A DNA stretch of 64,000 bases, from the NCBI RefSeq assembly GCF_003473485.1, contig NC_053048.1:16483501-16547500 (forward strand), in the 5' to 3' direction. The position numbers were made by a program, and so were the translations under genes. The notes beneath the pieces are model-generated. The model was not told the origin of the DNA. It worked only from the letters and a program-made list of their open reading frames with translations, and ran no database searches. Within the stretch, counting starts at the first letter, position 1. Every line of letters begins with the position of its first letter. Below are positions 1 to 10,856 of the stretch, piece after piece. This DNA comes from Medicago truncatula. Its lineage: Eukaryota > Streptophyta > Magnoliopsida > Fabales > Fabaceae.

Positions 1-597
1 GATTTAGAGAATGAGTCAGGGTCTGATAAGGATGATGTTGAGGATGAAGTAAATGTGGTTGTGGGGTTAGTAGCTACGGTGGCTTAAGATTCTAAACCTG
101 AACTAGACTCTGAATATGAAAATGAGGCATCCTCTAAAATTCCTAGAAAAGAACTTATTGAATCACTTAAAGAGCTCCTCACACAGTTTGAACACAGAAC
201 CAATGAGTTGAAAGATTTAAAAGATAAATATGTTGATTTAATGAAATAAGAAGAAAATACTTTATTGGATCTGAAAGCATCTGAGGAAGGGCTTAGAAGT
301 TTTGACATTATTTGTAAAACTTATGAAGACAAACTCAGGTTTCTTTGTCATAAGCTTTAAGAAAAGTGTGAAGGAAAACCTTTAAATAAACAAGATATTG
401 CTCTTGAAGATTTCATTTTATCAGGCACTGACAGAAGCAAAATAGCTTCTATGATTTACAGCATATACAAGAACAATGGTAAAGGGATTGGACTCTCAGC
501 AGAGAAACCTAATGAAATCAATCTTAAATCATGTTTTGAATTCAAGGAAGGGTTGAAAACTTATTTTGTGCCTGAAGGTGTTGAGTCTGAGATTGAA
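1..597 (+). pseudogene. Degenerate Ty1/copia gag-region fragment
   Basis: Frame 1 reads almost continuously as an acidic, lysine- and glutamate-rich coiled-coil-like protein (for example KELLTQFEHRTNELKDLKDK, then ALEDFILSGTDRSKIASMIY). I recognise this segment from copia (SIRE-like) Gag-Pol proteins common in legumes, where it lies between the zinc knuckle and the protease. Three in-frame TAA codons (85-87, 247-249, 358-360) break it, each where CAA (Gln) would fit. No zinc knuckle, protease or LTR is seen, and the left part lies outside the window. Homology ends near 597, where the Myb-like repeat block begins. It is an old non-functional remnant. Confidence 0.6.
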
Positions 598-1380
598 AAT
601 TTTCCTGGCCTTGTCCTGAATCGCATTCAAATCCCGACCAAAAAGTTTTTCTTCATCCCTTATGTCTTTCCAATTGATATCTTTCCAACTTTTTGCATCT
701 AAGAAGGACTTGAGCACATTGTTTTCATCATCTGACCATGGTTTACCAATATTGTATCTAATTTTCTAATCTTGTCTTTCCTTTTTAAAAAATTTCCTGG
801 CCCTTGTCCTGAATCGCATTCAAATATCCCGACCAAACAGCTTTTCTTCATCCCTTATGTCTTTCCAACTTTTTGCATCTAAGAAGGACTTGAGCGCATT
901 GTTTTCATCATCTGGCCATGGCTTCCCAATATTGTATCTAATTTTCTAATCTTGTCTTTCCTTTTTAAAAAATTTCCTGGCCTTGTCTTGAATTGCATTC
1001 AAATCCCGACCAAACAGTTTTTCTTCATCCCTTATGTCTTTCCAAATTTTTGCATCTAAGAAGGACTTGAGCGCATTGTTTTTATCATCTGACCATCGCT
1101 TACCAATATTGTATCTAATTTTTGGATATTGTCTTTCCATTATAAAAATTTTCCTTGCCTTGTCCCGAATCGCTTTCAAATCCCGACCAAACAATTTTTC
1201 TTCATCCCTGATGTCTTCCTAGCTTTTTGTATCTAAGACGGACTTGAGCACATTGTTTTTATCATCTGACCAATGCTTACCAGTATTGTATCCAATTTTC
1301 GGATTAACTTCCTTGGGAAGCTCTCCAATCTTATGGTTTTGGGACACCGCATTGTTAGTTGGATCACTATTTGCCGCCAT
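598..1380 (-). pseudogene. Decayed gene of tandem Myb/SANT-like repeats
   Basis: An ATG at 1378-1380 opens a reverse-strand frame starting MAANSDPTNNAVSQNHKIGE, followed by four copies of a 59-residue unit. Each unit has the core RWSDDKNNALKSFLDAK, a second tryptophan in WKDIRDEEKLFG, and RDLNAIQDKARK. Two tryptophans spaced this way, followed by a basic third-helix-like stretch, resemble a Myb/SANT domain of the telomere-binding type (compare the LKDKWR motif); this is my inference from spacing. The first two units stay in one frame apart from TAG at 1219-1221 (replacing the second Trp) and TAG at 946-948. The two distal units carry small insertions (2 bp and 1 bp in one, 15 bp in the other). 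The 3' end is lost at the junction with the copia fragment. It could be a host gene relic or a protein carried by a transposon. Confidence 0.55.
600..1310 (-). repeat. Four tandem copies of a 177-bp coding repeat
   Basis: The anchor cttcatccct recurs at 651, 846, 1023 and 1200, giving spacings of 195, 177 and 177 bp. The 195-bp interval is one 177-bp unit plus a 15-bp local duplication (around 682-697) and three single-base insertions. The unit length equals 59 codons, so the array grew in frame while it still encoded protein. Confidence 0.85.
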
Positions 1381-1519
1381 TATCCTGTAGATGTATTATG
1401 CACAATAGGAAAGAGAGGTATTAAATCAATCAATCAAACACTATCTATTGAATTTGTAATTATAAAACATAAATTAATTTACAAACAACATATATTAAAT
1501 CAATCACAACAGAGAAATG

Positions 1520-1661
1520 CTAGGAACGATCACTTTCTAACACTCACTCTTTTATTGTATGAAATCAATGTGGGTCTCATGCTTCGAAAATGAGTCCATA
1601 AATGGTCAAACCCACATTATTTTCATCCAATAAGAGAGTGGGTACAGGAGAGAATGTTGTA
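1520..1661. mobile_element. MITE-like inverted repeat, copy 1
   Basis: The left arm (cactcactcttttattg, then aaatcaatgtgggt) is matched by the reverse complement of the right arm (cccactctcttattgg, then aaaataatgtgggt), with about 30 bp between the arms. It carries no coding sequence. The same family recurs at 4741-4874. The superfamily is not certain because no clean target duplication is visible. Confidence 0.6.
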
Positions 1662-3639
1662 CCCAAAAAAAAAAGTATTAGAAAGAGGATGTTCATAGCA
1701 CACTCGTCACAATATTACAAACTACATAGCATTACCGCACCGGCAGTCTCCATCAAAGTATGGCAAACGAGAAGCTGTCACCTTGGAGTTCCCTTTTTAA
1801 GTAGGAAGAAAGAAATGATCATATACGTTGGTTAAACCAACGACAATATTTTCTTCGACGGCCTATTTTAACATTGAAAGATACCTGCACAAATAAATAT
1901 TATGTACAAAAATGACTAAAGAAGGAAAATCGTAGTATAAAATTCTCAATGTATTGTATACACTAGCTCATGAATATTCAATACACACGGACATATAAGG
2001 AGAAAGTAAGACTGACCAGCGGCGTAGCTTATCATTCTTCGGAGTCTTTTGCACTTCGGGATGGTAATATAATATATAATCACCACCTTTTTTTGAATCA
2101 GGACATCAAACCTGATGATAAGAAAGAAAAAAAAAAGAAAAAAAAAAAAAAAGCATAAGCAGAAAGAATGGAAGGATTAAGTGTTCATTTTATTAGTTCT
2201 ATTTGCATAGAAATAGAGTTTAAAATACCAATATCTCATGGTAAACGACGGTAAGAAGGGCTTCACCACTCTTTGTCCTTCTTTCACACCACTGATTGGG
2301 ATTGCCGCATTAAGAGCCAAATTCCTGGACTTACATCATTAAAAAGCTACATATGGAGGAAGAATATCGAGGAAGAATAAGACTCCATGACATTGATCAT
2401 CATCATCATTTTCAAACATATCATATTCTTAGATCACTAGGAAAAGCTAGACATGCAAATGAAATAATCGATGTTTGAATTTACCACTATTTATAAAATG
2501 ACCTAGCTACACACACATACAACACACATGTTACTTACTTCCATGGACAACCTCTATTGATTCTATTTCATCCCTGCATGGTACCTTTTGACCACATGAA
2601 GTTGGCATTGGGCAAGAAATAAATTCATTTTTACTTTGGAGAAAACTAGTTAGACAAATTCTAATTGATCAAATGTTTAGAGAAAAAGTTCACTAATCAA
2701 TATTAATTATAGAAAAACTCTCTTTCATATATATGACAATTAGCACAAGACAATAACAAAAATCAAGAGATTTAACAAAACAAAGAAACATTTTGAGACA
2801 TAATCGCATGATGGACAGTTCACAAGATATCATATTACATAAATGGTTCCATCCACAATAATTAAAAAGATTTGTCATGTTGAGGAATTTATTTTTATTT
2901 TATTTTAACAAGCTAAAATGAATTATATTAACAAAATCACAACAATCCCTTCAGCACAAGGTATGCTAAAGAGACTACTAAAAATACAAGCAATCCAATG
3001 AGAAGTAACAAAATAGTGCTAGTTAATACCCAAACACATTAGGGGGTTCGACCACCACAAAGAATAATATTTTACAAAACACTATTATAACATTATTATC
3101 ATTTACCCACTCACTGAACATTCTTAAAAAATATAAATCCTACAAATTCATAGGAAAAAAAGACACCTTAAATTAAAAGATTTAATCAAACTAAAAAATT
3201 ATAGTAAATACGGAACAGTAGATACGTGCATCCACCGTTTTTACCTTCATTGAAAGAAGCACAAGCGCAAAATCTCCTCGTACTTAATCAAAGAAATTAC
3301 ACTCGTCGAAGAAAATACTTGATACGATAGCCAATGAGTCGACCTTTGTTGCATCGGTTTAGATCTAGTAGAGGAAAAACAATAGAAAATTAAATAGGAG
3401 AAAAATCGCAACAATAAAAGATGCAATTAGTCATCTATATAGTCATATGACTTGTGTTTCGCTGTGTATGAATATATGGTTTGAGTACAATGAATCAAAA
3501 ATTGATGTATCCCTTCCTAATTTATCATCATAATAAATTGAATCATTCAACTATATGTGTGCGATGTTCAAAAAACTAAGTATACATATGTGAGTGCGAA
3601 CATATCTTATATATCTAGTGATAATTGAATAGATAAAAT
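1662..3639. other. AT-rich stretch without recognisable gene
   Basis: No reading frame here has recognisable similarity and none exceeds about 80 codons. The only structured feature is an A-rich tract at about 2126-2153, which could be a retroposon tail, although I see no retroposon body beside it. Stop codons are frequent in all six frames. Confidence 0.6.
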
Positions 3640-3835
3640 AAAAGATCACTTTACCAGATCGCTGCAAATGAAAGATAATAAGAGAGGAGACGAAGGAAGA
3701 GATAAAATTTGGAGAAACGGCGCCGCTAGCACCTTGTAATTGTCAAACTGATTGCAAATACAATGTTTATAACGGTTTTATAGAGGAATGGTTGGTTTTA
3801 GGTTAAAAATTCACTTTACCTAAATTCATAATTAT
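3640..3835 (-). promoter_or_regulatory. LTR-like TATA/GGCGCC module, isolated copy
   Basis: Read on the - strand, this has a TATA-like ttataaac followed by ggcgccgtttctcc and aaattttatctc. The same order and spacing occurs in the H1 LTR at 46230-46330 and in its duplicate at 49680-49780, where it lies at the U3/R position of an LTR. It is therefore probably a remnant of a related LTR promoter region. A host promoter is possible, but no gene follows on the - strand. Confidence 0.4.
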
Positions 3836-4105
3836 ATAAAAAAAAAAAAGTTAAATTATTTTTTTATTCAAAATTATATTTTATTCATTACGCCAAAGCG
3901 AATTTTACAGTTAAAGATGCGATTAATCATGGGTTAATTTTTTAAAATGACAATTTAATATGGGCAAGTCTTTGAATTTTTCATTCCATAAACGCGTGTG
4001 TTATAAGCTTTGAATAAGTTGTTTGCCCAAACATTGCTTTAATCCATAAAATGTTAGAAAAGACATGCATATGTTTCTAAGCTATTTTCATTTTTCACGG
4101 GTTAT

Positions 4106-4225
4106 TTTTTGAATAAGCTAAATTTATCCACCCAAATTAATACTAGAGAGAATCGAACCTGAGACTTCGAGGAGGAGCACATTCCCAGATCCCAAGCCAA
4201 TACCACCAGGCCACCCCAAGGGGTA
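4106..4225 (-). mobile_element. tRNA-derived SINE with target duplication
   Basis: Read on the - strand, the element starts ccccttggggtggcctggtgg, which has an A-box-like tggcctggtgg. A B-box ggttcgattct follows about 60 bp later, and the end is A/T-rich (ttcaaaaaataa). It is flanked by 15-bp direct repeats with one mismatch, tttttcacgggttat at 4091-4105 and tttttcacaggttat at 4226-4240, as expected for LINE-assisted insertion. SINEs of this layout are known in legumes; I do not assign a family name. Confidence 0.75.
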
Positions 4226-4344
4226 TTTTTCACAGGTTATCACAGATGGCTTATGAAAATAACTTACGAATTATATGAAAATAATTTAACTTTATTTAAG
4301 AAAAAGCATCAATTTAGTTTGTAAACTATGTAAAGATTTAGGTG

Positions 4345-4544
4345 TGTTTGGATTAGGCTTATACAAAACAACTTATGCAAATAAATAAGCTTTTATTTAT
4401 TATCCATAAGTTTGTTAAGGTAATTTATGGAAAAATAACTTATGAAGATACAAATTTCATTAGTGAGAACTTATACTTTAATATAAAAGCTTATTTATTT
4501 GCATAAGTTATTTTTCATAAGCTTAAAATAAGCTCAATCCAAAC
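4345..4544. mobile_element. Foldback MITE with GTTTGGAT ends
   Basis: The two ends are long inverted repeats: gtttggattaggcttat at the left and the reverse complement of ataagctcaatccaaac at the right. The inner arms also match (cttatgcaaataaataagc in both). The roughly 200-bp element has no coding capacity. The flanks do not show a clean target duplication. Confidence 0.7.
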
Positions 4545-4740
4545 GGGGAGTCTCTAAATTTTGAAAATTTATAAGAGCCGAAAGCATAACTAACCCAAAA
4601 ATAAATAATGCTTAAATTATATGAAATCTATCAATTTAGTTTATGCTAATAAGATTTAAATTTAGAGATTAGATTGACAAAATTTTATATTTTTTAAATT
4701 TTTTTTTTTATAATTTAAATACTGGAAATACTATATATCT

Positions 4741-4874
4741 AATACTCTCTTTACGACTCATTCTTTAATTGAGTGAAACTAATGTGGATCATATCACTTT
4801 ATATAGAATCCATTTTTAAAATATGAAACACATGAATTTCAACAAATAAAAGAGTAAATGTTGAAGAGAGTGTT
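4741..4874. mobile_element. MITE-like inverted repeat, copy 2
   Basis: The left arm aatactctctttacgactc and the reverse complement of the right end (aacactctcttcaacattta) match over about 45 bp, and both arms continue into an aatgtgg/catgtg motif. Sequence and design match the element at 1520-1661. Its right end lies directly against the start of the H1 LTR. Confidence 0.6.
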
Positions 4875-4876
4875 CA

Positions 4877-6584
4877 TGTAACACCCTAAATCCTTAAAGA
4901 GATAAATCACGCAAATAATACAATTATACAAAAGATCTAGATTCTACTTCTTCTATAAGTCCAAACAAGCATGATTAATTTTTTTCAAAACATCACAGCG
5001 GAAAATGATATCACAATATCTCAACAATAGATGATAAAATCCTCCAAAGTAGTCATGTCACGTAATCATACCTACATAACCAAATAAAATCTCATCTCAA
5101 CATACTAATTGATAAAAATCTCAACAATAAAACATAATCAGACAAACACCCTAATCAGAGTCGACATACTTAGATTCTGAAATAAAAGACGAGGTAGCTC
5201 CAAAGCTAGTCTCCAGCAACTCGCCTAACAAAGCAAAACTACTCATGCACGCCGTCTATCCATCCATACGAATAGGCAGGCGGTCAACCGAATGACCACT
5301 AGGGGTTAGATAACATTCAACAATTTAAGTATAATCAAACATAAGTATTCAAGGATTTCATGCATAACACATACATACTCAACAATCCTAGAATACTGAC
5401 TCCACATGAATATAATCTTCAAATTCAATTCAAATCATGTTATCATACTTTTATCACAACTCATCAAGCATATTCCATTCATCAACAAAGTACAACACTT
5501 AATAACATTAAATCAATACAAGGATTTATCACCTTATTCATTATTTAGCTTAATCTTTAAACTACATCAACTTCGTCATTAGAAAGTATAATCATACATG
5601 CAACTTCACTCATCTCACGTAAAGCATATACTTCACATGCATAAAGCACGTAATTCATCTAATTCACATCAATCATATGGATCATATAAACTCTTACCTA
5701 ATTAACTCAACAAATACAATTCATCGTTTAAAGTATAGGCAAGGAAATCATCATTCATCATCAAAATAAAAGGAGGCACCAAATTAACACACATGATTCA
5801 TACTTCATTACTATCACCCAAAGCAACTATCATAAAGTAAAATTACAAAGCGTACAAGCATCACCAAAGATAACAAACATCTTCATGTGCACATCTCTAC
5901 ACAATTCACATTATTCACCGATCACATAAATCACCAAATTCATATAATTCACCAATCACAATTCATATAATTCACCAAGTTTCGCCAATGCACATAATCA
6001 CCAAATCACATAGTCAAGTATGACATAATTTCACCAAACATCAAATGCATGGAATTTTCTAGACTCTTCTCTAGATGCATGTGGTATCATTAGGATTTCA
6101 GAGATAATTTTACCGTATTGAATCCACTATGCTAACCCCTCCGACTACGTATAAACATAACTCCCTCCGATTATGTTCCCACCAAGACTCGATATGACAA
6201 TAAATGCATGGACATGTAAGCAAAGACCCGACAATGTTATAAATCACAAGAGCCATAAATATATTCAACATCAACATTCATTCACCATAAGTAAAACACA
6301 ATCATCTCATAAATCACAATTTCACATCAAAGGCGTCATATAGTCAAATCTTGATAAACAGCATATCAAACACCTAATAACACCATTGATTCATTCTTTT
6401 TCCATCATATCATCATGAATACAAAGTCAATTATAACTCATTCAACCATAAAACACCATTTTTACAAAGTTCGTCTATTTTCTTAACTTTCAATGTTTTC
6501 TAAGTAATTCAACAAAATAAGGTAAACATATTCAAACACCTCAACAAAGCATATATACTACTCACATATGATCACAATAGCATC
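4877..6584 (-). mobile_element. H1: gypsy-type LTR, downstream (U5) part, split by G1
   Basis: The sequence starts tgtaacaccc, the usual terminal form of these gypsy LTRs. The cagcgg block about 120 bp in shows reverse orientation, because the same block (ccgctg) lies near the 3' end of the G1 LTRs. A conserved block around 5250-5300 (taggcaggcggtc) is also present at the equivalent place in the LTR at 41843-45259, so the two are relatives. The LTR is interrupted at 6584 by G1 and resumes at 45903. It carries no protein-coding sequence. Confidence 0.7.
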
Positions 6585-8284
6585 TGTAACGCCCTAGTCA
6601 TTGTTTTATTTATTTTTGATTTATTTAGAGTCTTTTATATGATTTTAAATAATATTTGTGGTTTATGTGGTGTGTTATATTTTATTATATAGTTTATTTT
6701 AATATTAATTAGAATTATGTAAGAATTATTATTATTTTGGAGGTTGGGGAGTTAATTAGGAATTAATAGAATTAAGGGGAGTTTAATGAAATAAAGGGAA
6801 GTTATATTTTGGGGAGTTAGGAAAGGAGAAGTCAGAAACGTTTTCACGTGAAAGCATAACTTTTGGGAGAAAAGGGAGAACAGCAAGTAGAGCCAAGCGA
6901 ATCCGATCGTTGTGCATTTTTCTTCTGAATTAAGGTAAGGGTGAGGTTTGCTTTAATAGTGTAGTTATTGAATTCTGATTTTGGGTTTAACAAGTTTTGG
7001 TAGGAATTGGGAATTTTAGGTTTATGATGAATTATTGAGGTTTGGGTGTAGAGATTGTTGTTCTGATGTTAGAATTAGGTTCTGGTTGCATACAACACTT
7101 AGTTTTGCATCTGTAAACTAATTTGGGAGTGAATTGGTGGAAAATGGGATTTTTGGGGAAAAACCTGCACTCTGCCGGTGCTGACATTCATCGCTCGCCC
7201 CAGCGAGTAGCTCGTCTCGCCTCGCGAGTGAGCAATCTTCATAGCCCGCCTCGCGAGCAGAACCACTCGCCATGGCGAGCAAGTGCCCGAGAGATCATGA
7301 TTTTTGAATTGTTGTTATAAGCCGTATATTTGTTAGTTTTGAGTGCCTAAATGACTTTAGAGAGGACTGGGTCAATTTTCAGATTAAAAAGATGAATAGG
7401 GAGCTTAAAAATGAAGATTTAGTGAGAAAAATGTCAAAACTCCCGAGAGCATCCTTTTTCTCATTCGCCTTGAGTTCGCCATAGCGAGTGGATGTACACG
7501 CGAGGCGAGTTGCCCAGATTTTGAGTTGTTTATTCTGTTTTGAATGTTGTTGAATAATCTTGATGTTTAAGCATGATTATGATTAATTGTGAGGGCTTAT
7601 GCCCTGATGAATACTTTAACCATTCAATATCCGGTGAGGGCTACTGCCCTGTAAATTGGTACCACATGCATGTGCATTGTCGAGGAGTCTTAGTGGTGTT
7701 GTCGAGTAGTTGCATGAGTCGTGTTATTGGTTGTGATTACCATTGTTTTTGATGTTGCTGTTTATGAATTATATGTTCATAATGAATAACTATTATTATG
7801 TTAGGGTGTTAGATTCAATTGATGAATTTTGTATCTATATTTATTGTTGTGAATCTCACCCCTCCTGCTTGAAAATGTTGTCATTCCTATGGGTAACTTG
7901 CAGGTGATCCTGAGCAGTAGGTGGTGGCTCAATGTCTAGGGACTATGATACGTATGGGTTGGGATTTATTTGCTTATTTTCATTCCTATGTATCAATTTT
8001 TGGAACATGTTGATGTAGCCCTTTATTTGGTTGTTGAAGTAATTGATGAGGCTTTTATGCCAAGATTATTTATTGGAGAATTAATATGTTGGATGTTGTT
8101 GTTATTTAAATGTTGAAAATATTCCGCTGCAAGGTTTTGGTGAAACTATTAAGTTGTTGTTTTATTAAATAGTTTTATATTCTATTTAAGAAATTTTGAA
8201 AAGTAGTGTGACATGCCCGTTTGGGATATACTCTGATGTATGGTTATTTATTATTTAATTGCTTTGGGATAATGGGGTGTTACA
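6585..8284 (+). repeat. G1 5' LTR
   Basis: It begins tgtaacgccctag and ends ggggtgttaca, with inverted TG/CA ends. It matches the 3' LTR through nearly its whole length once the insertions there are removed. About 260 bp present in the 3' LTR (roughly 41527-41790) are missing here. A clustered GC-rich motif occupies 7187-7282 and 7463-7512. A splice-donor-like taag/gtaaggg sits at 6931-6940. Confidence 0.9.
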
Positions 8285-8286
8285 AT

Positions 8287-8298
8287 TGGTATCAGAGC
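8287..8298 (+). promoter_or_regulatory. G1 primer binding site (tRNA-iMet)
   Basis: tggtatcagagc begins two bases after the LTR end and is complementary to the 3' end of initiator methionine tRNA, the usual primer for plant gypsy and copia elements. Confidence 0.85.
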
Positions 8299-8451
8299 AG
8301 GTTGGTCCGTCCGGCCAAATAGTAGAGTCGTGTTGAGCCACCTAGGATAGAGTGTCAACTCTAATGTTGTCTTTGTTGTTTCTTATAGCTGTTGTCCATC
8401 GTGTTTATTATAATAGCATGTGAATTGTTGTTTCTTATGTAGAACTTTGAG

Positions 8452-8728
8452 ATGGTTTGTAGAAATGATGCTGTTATTGCTGCTACACTTGAGGTTGTTG
8501 CTCAAGCTGTAGGACAGCAACCGAATGTTGGTGCTGGTAACGATGGAGTGAGGATATTGGAGACCTTTTTGAGGAATCATCCACCAACATTCAAAGGAAG
8601 GTATGACCGTGATGGAGCTCAGAAGTGGCTTAAGGAAGTTGAAAGGATTTTCAGGGTTATGCAATGCAGTAAAGTGCAGAAGGTGCGGTTCGGGACGCAC
8701 ATGTTAGCTGAGGAAGCTGATGACTGGT
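8452..8728 (+). pseudogene. G1 gag, N-terminal part
   Basis: The ATG at 8452 follows aactttgag and opens a Gag frame with the retrotransposon capsid motif FLRNHPPTFKGRYD...AQKWLKEVERIFRVM...KVRFGTHMLAEEADDW. This is the gypsy Gag core, which forms the virus-like particle. The frame is cut at codon 93 by a solo LTR and resumes at 10857 with coding continuity (DDW, then WVSLLPVLEQ). The start is supported by the absence of an earlier ATG in the frame and by a pyrimidine-rich tract ending in tag just upstream. Confidence 0.8.
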
Positions 8729-10856
8729 TGTAACACCCCGTTTCCCAACATAAAAATTTCGCATAAATAATCAGAGTTTTTCAACATAAACGGAATGTCA
8801 CATTCTTTTCTTAAAATCATAAATTGAATAAATAACTATTTATCCTTTAAAATTCAAATACAAGATCTTTAATACTTCAAAGCGGAATTTATTTCAATAA
8901 CTAAAACAGTCTTTGGCATGAAGGCCTCTTCATAAATGTCTCATAAAAATCCAATCTAAAAACATAGTCATAAATCTTCAAAAACAATACGTAAGGAATA
9001 GAAAAGCAATAACAAAGTTCCCATCCCGTTACGTATCAGAGCACCTAAGACACACGAGAAGGAAAGCTCACACGACATCAACTATTCTTGGTTACCTGTT
9101 AGTTACCCATGGTGGGCAAACAGAAGGGGTGAGATTTCACAAACAATAATATTAAGCATATAATTCATCAATTACATTTAACAACATAAGCATCATCAAT
9201 CATATTTAACAACTCATAGACAACATCATGTAATCATCATAATATTCATCATAGATAATAATATATCATAATTCACTTCTTTAATAGTTCATATAAAGAA
9301 TCACAGCTTTAAACAATTTCATGATTTAACAACTTAACAACTCGACAACTTGACCTCTTGACTATGCAACTTAATCTTCTAATCATGCATGTGGTACCAA
9401 TCTTTGAGCGTAAATAGGCTCCAGGGCATCAAGCCCTCAACTTTATTTGAGCGTAAAAAGGCTCCCAGGGCATCAAGCCCTCAACTTTATTTGAGCAAGG
9501 CTCCAAGGCATCAAGCCCCCAACAATGAAATGCTAATGCATGGACTCGACCTCGTAATATCTTAAATCGACAACCTCTTATATAATCCAATAATTTGGAA
9601 CTTCATCATCTTAATCAACTTAGACCGACTCATGCAGCTTAGTTAAATAACAACAGTATACAAAAACAGCATGACATAATAATATCAAATGCAAGTCAAC
9701 AACGTCTCAATTATTCACATATAATTCAAGTAATGCATATACAATTACATCACAATATAAAAACATCAAATAATAATCAACATCTTAAAACATCATATAT
9801 ACATATAACACTTCATCAATCATGGACAATATCGTATTCACAACATATACATTCATATACTAATTCATCAATCATATTCAATTATTCACTGTGACCTACG
9901 TGCAGTAATTTGACTATAACTTAGGTTCTATAAATCTTTTGAAGTCAAACCAACGGCATTAGAAAGCTAACATTTATACCTACAACTTTCGTGTTTACAC
10001 CTAAGACCAATTCTCTACCAATCAATACCAGTTTTCATTTCAAATTCGGACAAAGTTGTGCTGAAATTCATAAAAATTCACTGAGACCTCCTTGGAGTAT
10101 TTCATATAATCCTAAAAAAATCATTTTACTCACACTAAACATTAGAAAGCTAAAAAATTACAATTCATTTTACAAAAACCAGTTCGAAACGGAAACGTGT
10201 GAAAAAGACGCAAGAACATGAAACAGAAGATGCTGCCACTATGCAGCTCTCGGGAAAAACCAATTTTTCACCTAAAAATCCCAATTTTGACTTCCCAATG
10301 CCCAAATTTGATTCCAAAATTTGTCTAAACATTTATATACATCAAAAGAGACTCAAAACCATATAAAACTTGACCAAAAACATTACTTTAGAAAATCATC
10401 AAATAATCACTTTTAACCCTAATTCCCAAATTCTCAAAAACTAAAACCTACAACATGTTAAATTCAATTTTCAGAATCAATGACTTAAGATTATTGAATG
10501 TTAGTCCCACCCTTACCTTATAGATGAAAATCGCAGCACTCCTAGGTCTTCCCCCTCCTCTCGGCTTTTTCTCCCTTTCCAAAATTGATCGTACGTTTTT
10601 CTAAACTAAGTTTCTCCTATTTATAACCCTTTTTCTATTTTATCTTATTTCTCTTTCTCCCCCAAAACTCTCTAAAATCTCATAACAAACTCTCAACTCA
10701 ATCTTATTTCTATTTTCAAATCTTAATCTATTAAATAACAACATAAGCCACTTAATAAAGCACATAATCAAATAAATATATTTTAAACTATTCTTAATAA
10801 ATTTTAGACTCAATTAAATAATTAAATAAATCTAATAATTCAAAGAGGGCGTTACA
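8729..10856 (-). mobile_element. S1: solo gypsy LTR inserted in G1 gag
   Basis: The ends are tgtaacaccccg and gggcgttaca, with target duplication ctggt at 8724-8728 and 10857-10861. The caaagcgg block near the left end and the motif ggggtgagatttcac show reverse orientation. A TATA-like ttataaatag (reverse complement, about 10617-10626) and a splice-donor-like taag/gtaaggg (10511-10520) lie in the expected order. No primer site, polypurine tract or coding sequence is present, so this is a solo LTR left by LTR-LTR recombination. Confidence 0.85.

Noticed and set aside
600..1310. Regularly spaced repeats as a CRISPR array
   Set aside because: Units are 177 bp, contiguous and protein-coding, without spacers, in a plant genome.
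2126..2158. A-rich tract as a poly(A) tail of a retroposon
   Set aside because: No retroposon body or flanking target duplication could be found next to it.
4140..4200. Possible tRNA gene because of a gaatcgaacct T-arm-like motif
   Set aside because: It is the B box of the SINE; no cloverleaf or anticodon arm can be formed.
7123..7320. 65-codon frame across the GC-rich palindromes of the G1 LTR
   Set aside because: Composition follows the palindromic repeats, and the 3' LTR copy is not open in the same way.
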